Of a DNA stretch of 34,160 nt, positions 1 through 9,291 are shown in pieces; the stretch's first letter is position 1; each line of letters starts with the position of its first letter. The notes under the pieces are model-generated. The model did not search any database and was not told the DNA's origin. It saw only the letters and a program-made list of their open reading frames with translations. Origin of the DNA: Anaerococcus sp. Lineage in GTDB: Bacteria > Bacillota > Clostridia > Tissierellales > Peptoniphilaceae. The translations under genes and the position numbers were made by a program. The stretch lies in contig NZ_JALEIL010000023.1 of assembly GCF_022770135.1 (NCBI RefSeq), forward strand, positions 1 to 34,160, given 5' to 3'.

Positions 1-147
1 ATGGTGATAATGCGCCAAGGCAAGTCTTTTAGGGTAGTAACAGATAGAGAGGTGTCCTGGTCCTTGGATGGAGAGTATGGTGGCTCAAGTACTGATGCAA
101 AAATCGAAATTTTAAATAAGAGAATTATGATAAAAAATGGCTTATAG
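1..147 (+). CDS. C-terminal fragment of a diacylglycerol kinase / YegS-BmrU-type lipid kinase (5' end outside window)
   Basis: Frame 1 reads ...SWSLDGEYGGSSTDAKIEILNKRIMIKNGL* ending at TAG 145-147; the 'DGE' plus beta-strand tail resembles the lipid kinase C-terminus. True start not visible. Confidence 0.6.
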   Translation: MVIMRQGKSFRVVTDREVSWSLDGEYGGSSTDAKIEILNKRIMIKNGL

Positions 148-191
148 GATTGAAAGAGCTGGGTGATTGTGATATACTGTTTTGTCTAGCA

Positions 192-220
192 TTTACTAAA
201 AGGGCCAAATAGGTTATAAT
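192..220 (+). promoter_or_regulatory. Putative sigma-A promoter upstream of carD-like gene
   Basis: TTTACT (192-197), 17-nt spacer, TATAAT (215-220). Confidence 0.5.
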
Positions 221-245
221 ATAATAGAGGACCTAGGAGGTAAAA

Positions 246-725
246 ATGTTTAAAATCGGCGATAAGATCGTATACCCAATGCATGGGGCAGGTACCATAG
301 ACTCTATTGAGAAAAAGGAGTTTTTGGGAGAAGTAAAGGATTATTTCATCCTAAAAATGCCAATAGGAGATATGGATATTTCAATACCTACAAGCAAAAT
401 CAATGAGATGAACATAAGAGATGTAATCACTAAGGAAGAAGGAGATGAGGTGCTTAAGATCCTCGACGACGAGCCTAGTGATATGAGTAATAACTGGACT
501 GTAAGATATAGACAAAACCAAGAGATCCTAAAGACCGGAGATATTTTTGAAATAGCCAAGATGGTGAGAAATCTAGCTATCCTTGATAATGACAAGGGAC
601 TTTCTACTACAGAGAAGAAACTTTTGAACAGGTCTAGGAGGATTCTTGCAAGTGAGCTAGTAATGGCAGGTTCTCTAAAGAAAGAAGAAGCGGAAGCGAT
701 GATAGACGAGTCTATAGGACTCTAA
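246..725 (+). CDS. CarD family transcriptional regulator
   Basis: MFKIGDKIVYPMHGAGTIDSIEKKEFLGEVKDYFILKMPIGDMDISIPTSK is typical of the CarD/RID domain; RBS ctaggagg. Confidence 0.9.
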   Translation: MFKIGDKIVYPMHGAGTIDSIEKKEFLGEVKDYFILKMPIGDMDISIPTSKINEMNIRDVITKEEGDEVLKILDDEPSDMSNNWTVRYRQNQEILKTGDIFEIAKMVRNLAILDNDKGLSTTEKKLLNRSRRILASELVMAGSLKKEEAEAMIDESIGL

Positions 726-735
726 GGAGAAGCAA

Positions 736-1839
736 ATGAAAAGAATAATTCGATTAGTGCTTTCAATAATCGGAGCTGTTCTTGGCATTGTGATCTTAAG
801 ACTTATAAATGCCGGCACGGATTTTTTACCAGGCGCCGGCTTTGTAAAGATTTTTGCTCATATTGCCGCAGCTTTATTGGGAGCATTAGTTTTTTATATG
901 CTGACGGACAAGTTTTCGGATAGGTTTCAGCAAGGATTTAATCTATTCGAGGAGAATTTAAAGAAAGTCCCGGCCAATAAACTGATTGTTGGAATTGTAG
1001 GAGCTATATTAGGATTTTTGATAGCAGCTTTGGTGACCAAACCCCTAACCGAACTAACCATTCCTTATGTAGGAAATCTAATTTTTGTGCTATTATCTAT
1101 TTTATTATATATAGGTTTAGGATATTTGGGCTGGAGAGTTGCATCCAATAATGCTGAAGACATATTAGGAATATTTCAGAAAAAAGAAAATAAGGAGACT
1201 AAGGATAACAAATCCTTTATCTTTGAGAGAAATAAACGCACAGCAAGCCCTAAAATTCTCGATACATCAGTTATAATTGATGGAAGAATCCTTGATATTA
1301 TAGAAACGGACTTTCTTGAAGGAGAGCTTATAGTAAGTGAGTTTGTCCTAGAAGAGCTCCAACACATAGCTGATTCCCCAGATGATCTTAAAAGAGAGAG
1401 GGGAAGAAGGGGTCTTGATACTATAAATAAAATCAAGGAAAATAACAAGATTAAGCTAAAGGTCACAAACAAAGACTATAAGGACATAAAGGAAGTAGAT
1501 TCCAAGCTCTTAAAGCTTGCAATTGATTTAAATGGCAAGGTCTTTACCAATGATTACAATCTTAACAAGGTAGCTGACGTACAGGGCATTCCTATATTAA
1601 ACATAAATGATTTGGCCAACGCCCTAAAGCCTGTAGTAATTCCTGGTGAGATGATGAGAATTGATGTCATCAAGGAAGGAAAGGGTAAAAATCAAGGAGT
1701 AGGCTATCTAGACGATGGAACTATGGTTGTTGTTGAAGACGGAATAAAGTATATCGACCAGACGATAGATGCTACAGTTACTTCTGTACTTCAGACATCA
1801 GCTGGAAGAATGATATTTGTAAGGCATAAGAATGATTGA
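736..1839 (+). CDS. PIN/TRAM domain membrane protein (YacL-like)
   Basis: N-terminal TM helices, PIN domain (ILDTSVIIDGRILDI...VFTNDYNLNKVA), C-terminal TRAM-like region; lies upstream of ispD/ispF. Confidence 0.9.
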   Translation: MKRIIRLVLSIIGAVLGIVILRLINAGTDFLPGAGFVKIFAHIAAALLGALVFYMLTDKFSDRFQQGFNLFEENLKKVPANKLIVGIVGAILGFLIAALVTKPLTELTIPYVGNLIFVLLSILLYIGLGYLGWRVASNNAEDILGIFQKKENKETKDNKSFIFERNKRTASPKILDTSVIIDGRILDIIETDFLEGELIVSEFVLEELQHIADSPDDLKRERGRRGLDTINKIKENNKIKLKVTNKDYKDIKEVDSKLLKLAIDLNGKVFTNDYNLNKVADVQGIPILNINDLANALKPVVIPGEMMRIDVIKEGKGKNQGVGYLDDGTMVVVEDGIKYIDQTIDATVTSVLQTSAGRMIFVRHKND

Positions 1840-2536
1840 TGGAAAGTTTTTATCTGCAATAATTACAGCAGCAGGCTCAGGCCTTAGGATGAGATCAAAG
1901 ATTAATAAGCCCTACATAGAAGTAGGGGGCAGAAAAGTCCTAGAAATTACCCTAGATACTGTAAGTAAAATAAAAGAGATAGATGAGATAATCCTTGTCA
2001 TAAGAAAAGATGACGAAGATCTCATAAAAGATATTTTAGAAAAATATGATGGAAATATAAGATATGTATATGGTAGCACAACCAGGGAGCTTTCAACCTT
2101 TGAAGGTCTAAAAGCCCTTAATTCAAAAAGCGAATTGGTCTTAACTCATGATGGGGTAAGACCTTTTGCAAGCGAAGAACTTTTCCTAAAGACTATCAAT
2201 GCTTTAAGGAAAAATAAGGCCGTAATTACTGCTACCAAGTCAAAGGATACAGTAAAAATCATCAATGATGATATGTTCGTAGACTTTACTCCTAACAGGG
2301 ACTATGTCTACAACATCCAAACTCCCCAAGCCTTTGACAAAAAGCTTATATATGCCATGTATGAGAAATATCTTGCTAGCGAGTTTAAAGTAACAGATGA
2401 TTCCCAACTATTTGAATTCTTCGATAGGGATGAGAAGGTCAAGGTAGTTCATGGGGAATACTCGAATATTAAAATAACAACCCAAGAAGATATAATTTTC
2501 GCAAATGCATATCTTCAGAGGAAAAAGGACGTATAA
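1832..2536 (+). CDS. ispD: 2-C-methyl-D-erythritol 4-phosphate cytidylyltransferase
   Basis: AIITAAGSGLRMRSKINKPYIEVGGRKVLE, LTHDGVRPF, QTPQAF motifs; adjacent to ispF. Confidence 0.9.
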   Translation: MIDGKFLSAIITAAGSGLRMRSKINKPYIEVGGRKVLEITLDTVSKIKEIDEIILVIRKDDEDLIKDILEKYDGNIRYVYGSTTRELSTFEGLKALNSKSELVLTHDGVRPFASEELFLKTINALRKNKAVITATKSKDTVKIINDDMFVDFTPNRDYVYNIQTPQAFDKKLIYAMYEKYLASEFKVTDDSQLFEFFDRDEKVKVVHGEYSNIKITTQEDIIFANAYLQRKKDV

Positions 2537-3012
2537 TGAGAATAGGAATTGGATATGATGTTCACAAACTAGTTGAGGGAAGAGACCTATACCTAGGAGG
2601 GCTCAAGGTTGATTATGATCTTGGGCTTTTGGGTCATTCTGATGCAGATGTACTAACTCATGCTATAATGGATGCCATCCTAGGAGCTCTTGCTAAGCCT
2701 GATATAGGAAATTTATTTCCAGATACAGATCCGGCCTATAAGGATATTTATTCTATAGAGCTTTTGGATAAGGTAGTAGCCCTTATGGAAGAAGAAGGCT
2801 ACAGAATTGGAAATCTCGATACAGTAACAATCTGCGAGAGGCCTAAAATTGCCCCAATTAGTGAAGACATCAGAAAGATTTTGGCAAAACATTTAAAAAC
2901 AGATATAGAAAATATTAGCGTCAAAGCTTCAACAAGCGAAAAGCTCGGCTTTACCGGCAGGGGCGAAGGAATTGAGGCTCGTGCAGTAGTTCTTTTAGAA
3001 AGAAGGAAATAA
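2536..3012 (+). CDS. ispF: 2-C-methyl-D-erythritol 2,4-cyclodiphosphate synthase
   Basis: [48 protein letters not shown] motifs. Confidence 0.95.
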   Translation: MRIGIGYDVHKLVEGRDLYLGGLKVDYDLGLLGHSDADVLTHAIMDAILGALAKPDIGNLFPDTDPAYKDIYSIELLDKVVALMEEEGYRIGNLDTVTICERPKIAPISEDIRKILAKHLKTDIENISVKASTSEKLGFTGRGEGIEARAVVLLERRK

Positions 3013-4181
3013 TGAAAAGACTTATAACAAGTGAATCCGTAACAGAAGGACATCCTGATAAGGTATGCGATCAAATCTCTGATGCAATCTTAGATGAATG
3101 TCTAAAACAAGATAAAAATTCAAGAGTTGCCTGTGAGACAGTAACAACAACAGGTCTTGTCCTAGTTGTAGGAGAAATCTCAACAGAAGCCTATGCACCA
3201 ATAGAAAAAATCGTAAGGGATACTATAAAAGAAATAGGCTACGATGATCCAAGCTTAGGCTTTGACTACTCAAATGTAGCTGTCCTAACTTCTCTTATCG
3301 AGCAATCATCAGATATTGCCCAAGGAGTGGACTCAGCCCAAGATTATGAGACAAGTCACGAAGACTACGATAAGATTGGGGCAGGAGATCAAGGAATGGT
3401 ATTTGGTTATGCTGATAAGGAAAGTGATGAATATCTTCCTATATCAGTAGTCTATGCCCAAAAGCTATCCAAAAAGCTAAGCGATGTTAGACGTGACGAC
3501 ACCCTTTCTTATCTAAGACCAGACGGAAAGAGCCAAGTTACCGTAGAATACGATGATGGAGTTCTCAAAAGAATTGACTCAATCGTAATCTCTGCCCAAC
3601 ACAGCCCAGAAGTATCCTTAGAAAAAATTAAAGAAGATATCAAAAGAGAAGTGATCGATAAGGTAATTGATTCTTCCCTAATGGATGAGGATACTAAGAT
3701 TTACGTAAACCCAACAGGCAAGTTTGTAATCGGAGGACCTAAGGGCGACAGCGGACTTACAGGAAGAAAAATAATAGTAGATACCTATGGTGGATATTCT
3801 AAGTCAGGTGGAGGAGCCTTCTCAGGAAAAGATCCAACAAAGGTAGATAGATCTGCAGCCTACATGGCAAGATATGCAGCCAAAAACATGGTTGCAGCAG
3901 GACTTGCTGATAAGTTAGAAATCGGCTTATCTTATGCTATAGGAGTTGCAAGACCCCTATCAATCTATGTAGATAGCTTTGGTACAGGAAAATATGACGA
4001 TGAGAAACTTCTAGAGATTGTAAAAGAAAATTTTGACTTTAGACCTCAAGCTATAATAGATAAACTCGACCTTAGAAGACCAATCTACAAAAAAACTGCA
4101 GCCTTTGGTCACTTTGGAAGAGATGACAATGACTTTACTTGGGAAAGAGTCGATAAGATTGATGAATTAAAGAAATACTAG
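3012..4181 (+). CDS. metK: S-adenosylmethionine synthetase
   Basis: [57 protein letters not shown] motifs. Confidence 0.97.
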   Translation: MKRLITSESVTEGHPDKVCDQISDAILDECLKQDKNSRVACETVTTTGLVLVVGEISTEAYAPIEKIVRDTIKEIGYDDPSLGFDYSNVAVLTSLIEQSSDIAQGVDSAQDYETSHEDYDKIGAGDQGMVFGYADKESDEYLPISVVYAQKLSKKLSDVRRDDTLSYLRPDGKSQVTVEYDDGVLKRIDSIVISAQHSPEVSLEKIKEDIKREVIDKVIDSSLMDEDTKIYVNPTGKFVIGGPKGDSGLTGRKIIVDTYGGYSKSGGGAFSGKDPTKVDRSAAYMARYAAKNMVAAGLADKLEIGLSYAIGVARPLSIYVDSFGTGKYDDEKLLEIVKENFDFRPQAIIDKLDLRRPIYKKTAAFGHFGRDDNDFTWERVDKIDELKKY

Positions 4182-4190
4182 GGAGATGAT

Positions 4191-5240
4191 ATGGCAAGAC
4201 TAAGAAAATCTATAGCGATAGATTTAGGAACTGCTTCTGTCCTAGTGTATGTCGCTGGCAAGGGAATAGTTCTAGAAGAGCCTTCTGTCATAGCGATAGA
4301 TGTACTAACTGATGAGATACTTGCGGTAGGTAGCGAGGCGAAAAAGCTTATCGGAAGGACTCCGGGTAATATCAAGGCCATCATGCCTATGAAAGATGGG
4401 GTGATTTCTGACTTTAAAGCTACAGAAAGAATGCTAAAATATTTCTTGGATAAGGCAGTTAAGAAAACCTTGCTCAAACCAGACCTATTAATCTGTGTTC
4501 CATCAAGATCAAGTCAAGTCGAAAAAAGAGCAGTCCTTGCGGCAAGTGATAATGCAGGAAGTCATAGGACCTATCTAATAGAAGAGCCATTAGCTGCAGC
4601 TATAGGAGCAGGATGTGATATAACCGATCCAGGTGGAAGCCTTGTGATAGACATCGGAGGAGGAACCTGTGATATTGCAGTCATATCTATGGGCCAAGTT
4701 GTAGCTAGTAGGTCTGTTAATACAGCAGGACTTTCCTTTGATAAAAAAATAAAAGACTACATCAGGCAAAGATATGGTATATTAATAGGGGATAGTAAAT
4801 CCGAAGAGATTAAAATCGAAGCAGGACTTGTAGGAAGTGAGCAATCTATAGAAGTAAGTGGAAGGTCTATATCAAATGGACTCCCACAAAAAATCTTCCT
4901 TCCAGTTGCAGAAATCTACGATGCTATAAGGCCTGAGATTGATTTGATCATAAATGGGGTGAAGAAAGTACTAGAAGTAACACCACCAGAGCTTCAATCT
5001 GATATATACGATAGGGAGATAATCCTTACAGGCGGGGGAGCTTACACTCTAGGCCTTAGACAAAGACTTACAGAAAAGCTTCAAATCGAAGCGAAAATCG
5101 CAGATGATGCGACAGAGTGTGTTATCATAGGTACATCCAAGGCCCTAAACTGGATGGATTCCCTAGATGAAGAGAGAAATGATGCCATCAAAGGCAAACA
5201 AAAAGAGTTAGAAATGGACGAGAAATTAAGGAGAAGATAA
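4191..5240 (+). CDS. MreB/Mbl-family actin-like protein
   Basis: [61 protein letters not shown] actin-fold motifs. Confidence 0.9.
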   Translation: MARLRKSIAIDLGTASVLVYVAGKGIVLEEPSVIAIDVLTDEILAVGSEAKKLIGRTPGNIKAIMPMKDGVISDFKATERMLKYFLDKAVKKTLLKPDLLICVPSRSSQVEKRAVLAASDNAGSHRTYLIEEPLAAAIGAGCDITDPGGSLVIDIGGGTCDIAVISMGQVVASRSVNTAGLSFDKKIKDYIRQRYGILIGDSKSEEIKIEAGLVGSEQSIEVSGRSISNGLPQKIFLPVAEIYDAIRPEIDLIINGVKKVLEVTPPELQSDIYDREIILTGGGAYTLGLRQRLTEKLQIEAKIADDATECVIIGTSKALNWMDSLDEERNDAIKGKQKELEMDEKLRRR

Positions 5241-5929
5241 TGACAAAAAAATTAGTTCTAGTAAGACACGGTCAAAGTGAATGGAACCTTGCCAACAAAT
5301 TTACAGGTTGGGTTGACGTAAACCTATCTGAAAAAGGGGAAGAAGAAGCTAAAGAAGCTGGTAGAAAAATCAAAGAAGCAGGAATAATGTTTGACCATGC
5401 TCACACATCAGTTCTAACAAGAGCAATCAAAACTTGTAACTATGCCCTTGAATACTCAGGACAAATGTTCGTTCCAGTAGAAAAATCTTGGAGACTAAAC
5501 GAAAGACATTACGGAGCTCTTCAAGGACTAAACAAGGCTGAAACAGCTGAAAAATACGGAGATGAACAAGTTCACATCTGGAGAAGAAGCTACGATACAC
5601 TTCCACCAGAACTAAGTGAAGAAGAAGCTAAAAAACAAGCAGAACTTCCAATGTTCAAACACCTTCCAGCTGACGTTGTTCCAACAGCAGAAAACCTAAA
5701 AGTAACTCTTGATAGAGTGCTTCCTTACTACTTCGACCACATTGCTCCACAACTTCTTGATGGAGAAACAGTCCTAGTAGCAGCTCACGGAAACAGCCTA
5801 AGAGCCCTAGCAAAACACCTAGAGAAAATCTCTGACGAAGATATCATGGGCCTTGAAATTCCAACAGGCCAACCACTAGTTTACGAACTAGATGATGAGC
5901 TAAATGTAGTTAAAAAATACTATCTATAA
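5240..5929 (+). CDS. gpmA: 2,3-bisphosphoglycerate-dependent phosphoglycerate mutase
   Basis: [58 protein letters not shown] motifs. Confidence 0.96.
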   Translation: MTKKLVLVRHGQSEWNLANKFTGWVDVNLSEKGEEEAKEAGRKIKEAGIMFDHAHTSVLTRAIKTCNYALEYSGQMFVPVEKSWRLNERHYGALQGLNKAETAEKYGDEQVHIWRRSYDTLPPELSEEEAKKQAELPMFKHLPADVVPTAENLKVTLDRVLPYYFDHIAPQLLDGETVLVAAHGNSLRALAKHLEKISDEDIMGLEIPTGQPLVYELDDELNVVKKYYL

Positions 5930-5945
5930 GATAAAGGAGGATGAT

Positions 5946-6015
5946 AGCTCCCTTCTTTAGACAAAGATAAATATTATCTATTCGGTCTAAGTTAAGGGAG
6001 TTATTAACTCCTTTT
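5946..6015 (+). other. Set of mutually exclusive hairpins downstream of gpmA (terminator/attenuator-like)
   Basis: agctccctt..tttagac (5946-5962) pairs with gtctaa..aagggagtt (5985-6002); the same 3' strand (aagggagtt, 5994-6002) pairs with aactcctttt (6006-6015). Confidence 0.5.
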
Positions 6016-6087
6016 AAAGTACAGAAATTTATATAGGAATAAATTGATCTAATTATGTAGGGTCAGGACTTGATAAATTGCTATTTT

Positions 6088-6116
6088 TTGCGGGATTTAT
6101 CAATTTGTGGTAAAAT
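6088..6116 (+). promoter_or_regulatory. Putative promoter for the response-regulator gene, overlapped by a 9-bp inverted repeat
   Basis: TTGCGG (6088-6093), 17-nt spacer, TAAAAT (6111-6116); inverted repeat TTGATAAAT (6070-6078) / ATTTATCAA (6095-6103). Confidence 0.4.
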
Positions 6117-6182
6117 TAACTCTGAAGGTGCGCTAGTGCACTTTCTCTATTTTGGAATTAATCCTTGGATATGGAGGAGAGT

Positions 6183-6842
6183 ATGAGAATTCTATCTGTA
6201 GAGAATGAGAATGGGGTATCCTCACTTATTAATTCTCGTTTCAATAAAAGTGAAGTACTTGTAGAAAAAATCGATTCAGTAGACGATCTCTTGTTTAGGG
6301 ACTTAGGAGGAGTCGATCTAATCTTAGTCGACATGACCCACAACAAGTGCTTGCAAGTTATACAATTTATAAAACAAAAGACAAAAATCCCTGTCATATA
6401 TCTAACAGAGAGATATAAGAAAAACCCTTACGAGGCAGAAATTGATGATAAGGAATTTGTCATTCATTCTGTGACTAGGCAGGAATTTATTAAGGATGTC
6501 TTTAGGAAAGTAGAAGAGCTAAGGGAAGCCAACATCATAAGCATGGGCATCTGCAGTCTCGAAGAAGATAATGGGATTTTTAGAATTGGCAATGATATCC
6601 TAGATCTAACCAAAAGCGAGATAGCGATTTGCTCAATTCTGATCAAAAACATGGGAAGGATCCTAAGTAAGGAAGAAATAGTTGAAGAAATGGCCCAAAA
6701 AGGCTTTGACACAACTGAAAGATCAGTCAGAGAGTACATAAGAAAGATTAGAAGCCAATTCAAAAAAGCAAAGCTCAGTCCTATAAAGACAGTAAACAAG
6801 AAGGGCTACAAATGGGTCCTAGATAAGTGTGAAAACGAATAG
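6183..6842 (+). CDS. Response-regulator-like transcription factor with OmpR-type winged helix and divergent receiver domain
   Basis: MRILSVENENG...VDLILVDMT...IPVIYLTERY, then LTKSEIAICSILIKNMGRILSKEEIVEEM...RSVREYIRKIRSQFKKAKLSPIKTVNKKGYKW. ATG at 6183 is preceded by ggaggag; the track start (6165) is an in-frame TTG. Confidence 0.8.
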   Translation: MRILSVENENGVSSLINSRFNKSEVLVEKIDSVDDLLFRDLGGVDLILVDMTHNKCLQVIQFIKQKTKIPVIYLTERYKKNPYEAEIDDKEFVIHSVTRQEFIKDVFRKVEELREANIISMGICSLEEDNGIFRIGNDILDLTKSEIAICSILIKNMGRILSKEEIVEEMAQKGFDTTERSVREYIRKIRSQFKKAKLSPIKTVNKKGYKWVLDKCENE

Positions 6843-6850
6843 CATTTTTA

Positions 6851-6878
6851 TTGCAAAAGATCTTTTATCTGGTATAAT
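6851..6878 (+). promoter_or_regulatory. Putative sigma-A promoter upstream of FMN riboswitch
   Basis: TTGCAA (6851-6856), 16-nt spacer, TATAAT (6873-6878). Confidence 0.6.
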
Positions 6879-6914
6879 GAGTTTAAGAAATAAACTAAAT
6901 ATTATCGCTTAGCG

Positions 6915-7026
6915 ATATCTTCAGGGAAAGGTGAAATTCCTTAACCGGCGGTAAAGTCCGCGAGTCTATTCGACTGAATTGGTGCAATTCCAATACCGAC
7001 AGTAAAGTCTGGATGAAAGAAGATTA
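6915..7026 (+). ncRNA. FMN riboswitch (RFN element)
   Basis: Conserved RFN blocks: tcttcagggaaaggtgaaattcctt-aaccggcggtaaagtccgcgag ... ggtgcaattccaataccgacagtaaagtctggatgaaagaaga; followed by a riboflavin ECF transporter gene. Confidence 0.95.
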
Positions 7027-7044
7027 ATTGTAATCTGCTTTTTT

Positions 7045-7067
7045 TGCCCTGATATCGGGCATTTTTT
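7045..7067 (+). terminator. Riboswitch expression-platform terminator
   Basis: tgccc-tgatatc-gggca followed by tttttt. Confidence 0.75.
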
Positions 7068-7087
7068 ATTGCCCATAAGGAGGAAGT

Positions 7088-7684
7088 ATGAATAGAAGTA
7101 AGACATTTAGTTTAAACTCAGTTGTTAAAGTTGGTATCTTGGCAGCCTTTGCCTATGTATTGATGTTTATCCAGTTCCCAATACCAATAGCCCCACCTTT
7201 TATGAAGGTTGACCTAGCTGATGTGCCAGCCCTTATCGGTGGCTTTGCAATGGGACCTTGGTATGGTGTTTTGATTCAACTTATCAAAAATATCTTAAAT
7301 CTAACAAAGACTACTACAGGGGGAGTTGGAGAGCTTTCTAACTTCATAGTTGGGGCAGTTTTTGTTTATGTTTCATCAAGTATTTATAAAAATAGAAAGA
7401 CTAAAAAGACAGCTATATTTTCTCTAGCTCTTGGAGTTATTGCAATGACAGCAGTTGCTACACTTTCAAACGCCTTTATAGTTTTCCCAACCTATGCTAA
7501 GGTTATGGGCCTTGACCTAAATGCCTTTGTGGGTATGACTGCTAAGACAAATGGTCTAGTTAAAAGCTACTTCAGCCTAATGCTTTTATCTATTGCACCA
7601 TTTAATATTGTCAAAGGTTTTGTAGCGAGTTTTGTAACAGAATTAATTTATAAAAGAGTTTCCCCAATCATCAAAAGAGGATAA
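7088..7684 (+). CDS. ribU: ECF transporter S component, riboflavin (RibU)
   Basis: Multi-TM protein with VKVGILAAFAYVLMFIQFPIPIAPPFMKVDLADVPALIGGFAMGPWYGVLIQLIKNILN; directly downstream of FMN riboswitch. Confidence 0.92.
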   Translation: MNRSKTFSLNSVVKVGILAAFAYVLMFIQFPIPIAPPFMKVDLADVPALIGGFAMGPWYGVLIQLIKNILNLTKTTTGGVGELSNFIVGAVFVYVSSSIYKNRKTKKTAIFSLALGVIAMTAVATLSNAFIVFPTYAKVMGLDLNAFVGMTAKTNGLVKSYFSLMLLSIAPFNIVKGFVASFVTELIYKRVSPIIKRG

Positions 7685-7696
7685 GAAGTGATTCTT

Positions 7697-7726
7697 AAGC
7701 TCAATCATTATGGTTGGGCTTTTTTT
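7697..7726 (+). terminator. Rho-independent terminator after ribU
   Basis: gctcaa...ttgggc stem followed by ttttttt. Confidence 0.75.
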
Positions 7727-7765
7727 ATTGGGTCTTCTTTAGTATAATAGAAGCTAAGAGGAATT

Positions 7766-8212
7766 ATGATTATTAAAAACTTAGAAGAATTAAAAAAATT
7801 TGCTTATAAATTCGCGCATCTTTTAAAGGAGGGCGATGTTATAAATCTTAAGGGAGCCATGGGAGCAGGAAAGACAACTCTAACAGGCTATATATCAGAG
7901 TATTTTGCCATAGAGGACTCTTCTTCTCCAACCTTTGCTATAGTAAATATCTATGAGGGGGATAAGAAGATTTATCACTTGGACCTTTATAGATTTGATG
8001 AGCCAGAAGAGATTTTTGATATAGATTTCGAGGAGTATTTCTATCCAGAAGATGCCATAACAATACTAGAATGGGCAGAAAATGTAAGGCCTTACTTGCC
8101 TGAAGATATGATAGATATAAGGATAGAAAAACTAGGAGAAAATGAGAGAGAGATTACAATTGACTCTGGGTCAATTAGAGGAAGTGAAATAAATGAATAT
8201 TTTAGCAATTGA
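7766..8212 (+). CDS. tsaE: tRNA threonylcarbamoyladenosine biosynthesis ATPase TsaE
   Basis: GDVINLKGAMGAGKTTLTGYI (Walker A), SPTFAIVNIYEG, YHLDLYRF motifs. Confidence 0.95.
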   Translation: MIIKNLEELKKFAYKFAHLLKEGDVINLKGAMGAGKTTLTGYISEYFAIEDSSSPTFAIVNIYEGDKKIYHLDLYRFDEPEEIFDIDFEEYFYPEDAITILEWAENVRPYLPEDMIDIRIEKLGENEREITIDSGSIRGSEINEYFSN

Positions 8213-8885
8213 TACATCTACAATGATATCGACCGTTACTGTATCAGATGGGGCAGAGATTATTGGAGATTTTAATGTAAACCAACAAAAAACTCATAGC
8301 GAATCCCTGGTTCCAATGATTGAGACCTTATTAAATCTTTTGGGAATGAAGGTAGCAGATATAGACAAGTTCGTTATCAGCAAGGGACCAGGTTCTTTTA
8401 CAGGCCTTAGGATTGGGATGACTATAGCAAAGACCTTGGCCCAAGCTACAGGGAAGGATCTTGTCGCCATATCAACCCTCCTAGCCCTTGCTAACAATTC
8501 GTCTTCAGCTAGATTAAAGGTCCCAATGATAGATGCTAGGGGTAATAGAGTCTATGCGGCAGTATATGATGAAAACTTTAATGAAGTTATTAGGGAAGAT
8601 TTGTATACCATAGATGACTTTGCAAGTAGGGTTAATAACCTAGCACGAGAAGTTGAGCTTATTGGAACTTTGAATGAAAAATATGAGGATAAGTTTGATA
8701 AGGCTACAAGCCTTCCTTTAAATTTCAATAATTCTATAGGAAGGTCCCTGGTTAAGATTGCCATAGAAGAAGACTTTCCTAGAAAAGAACTTTACGAGAT
8801 TGTCCCAAACTACCTTAGAGCCAGTCAGGCAGAAAGAGAGTTAGCCAAAAATGATAAGAAGAATGGAAATAAAGGACGCCGATAG
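8193..8885 (+). CDS. tsaB: tRNA threonylcarbamoyladenosine biosynthesis protein TsaB
   Basis: MNILAIDTSTMISTVTV, HSESLVPMIETLL, SKGPGSFTGLRIGMTIAKTLA motifs. Confidence 0.95.
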   Translation: MNILAIDTSTMISTVTVSDGAEIIGDFNVNQQKTHSESLVPMIETLLNLLGMKVADIDKFVISKGPGSFTGLRIGMTIAKTLAQATGKDLVAISTLLALANNSSSARLKVPMIDARGNRVYAAVYDENFNEVIREDLYTIDDFASRVNNLAREVELIGTLNEKYEDKFDKATSLPLNFNNSIGRSLVKIAIEEDFPRKELYEIVPNYLRASQAERELAKNDKKNGNKGRR

Positions 8886-9291
8886 GGTTTACGAGATTGA
8901 AAATGCTTCATTCTTTGAACCATGGACAAAGAAGAATCTTATAAAAGAGCTTACTGCCAATTCGTTCTTAAACCACTATGTATATGAGCTAGATGGCGAG
9001 ATAGTAGGCTTTTACATAGCGAGCAAGGTCCTAGACCTAGTAGAAATCTTTACCATAGCAGTAGATGAAGCTTACAGAAAGCGTGGTATCGGTAAAGAAC
9101 TTTTATCTCATCTTATAGAAAAAAGTAAGGAGAGCGGAGCTAGGGAAATTTGGCTAGAAGTTTCTGTCAAAAACTTTAAGGCTATAGGACTTTACGAAAA
9201 ATTTGGCTTTGAAAAAGATGGCATCAGGAAAAACTATTATCAGAAATTGGGAGAAGATGCCTATAATATGAAAAGGAAATTATATGAGTGA
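8851..9291 (+). CDS. rimI: Ribosomal protein S18-alanine N-acetyltransferase (GNAT)
   Basis: IRRMEIKDADRVYEIE, YRKRGIGKELLSHLI, EIWLEVSVKNFKAIGLYEKFGFEKDGIRKNYY motifs; t6A cluster context. Confidence 0.92.
   Translation: MIRRMEIKDADRVYEIENASFFEPWTKKNLIKELTANSFLNHYVYELDGEIVGFYIASKVLDLVEIFTIAVDEAYRKRGIGKELLSHLIEKSKESGAREIWLEVSVKNFKAIGLYEKFGFEKDGIRKNYYQKLGEDAYNMKRKLYE

Noticed and set aside
341-595. Minus-strand ORF inside carD (84 aa), and similar antisense ORFs at 1176-1472, 4178-4477, 6464-6799, 11244-11621, 14850-15164, 29108-29530
   Set aside because: Ser/Leu-rich shadow translations opposite well-supported genes, with no recognisable domain; typical of antisense frames in AT-rich coding DNA.
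6123-6160. Possible tRNA-like or small structured RNA around ggtgcgctagtgcac
   Set aside because: Only a short 4-6 bp stem; no cloverleaf, anticodon arm or T-loop signature.
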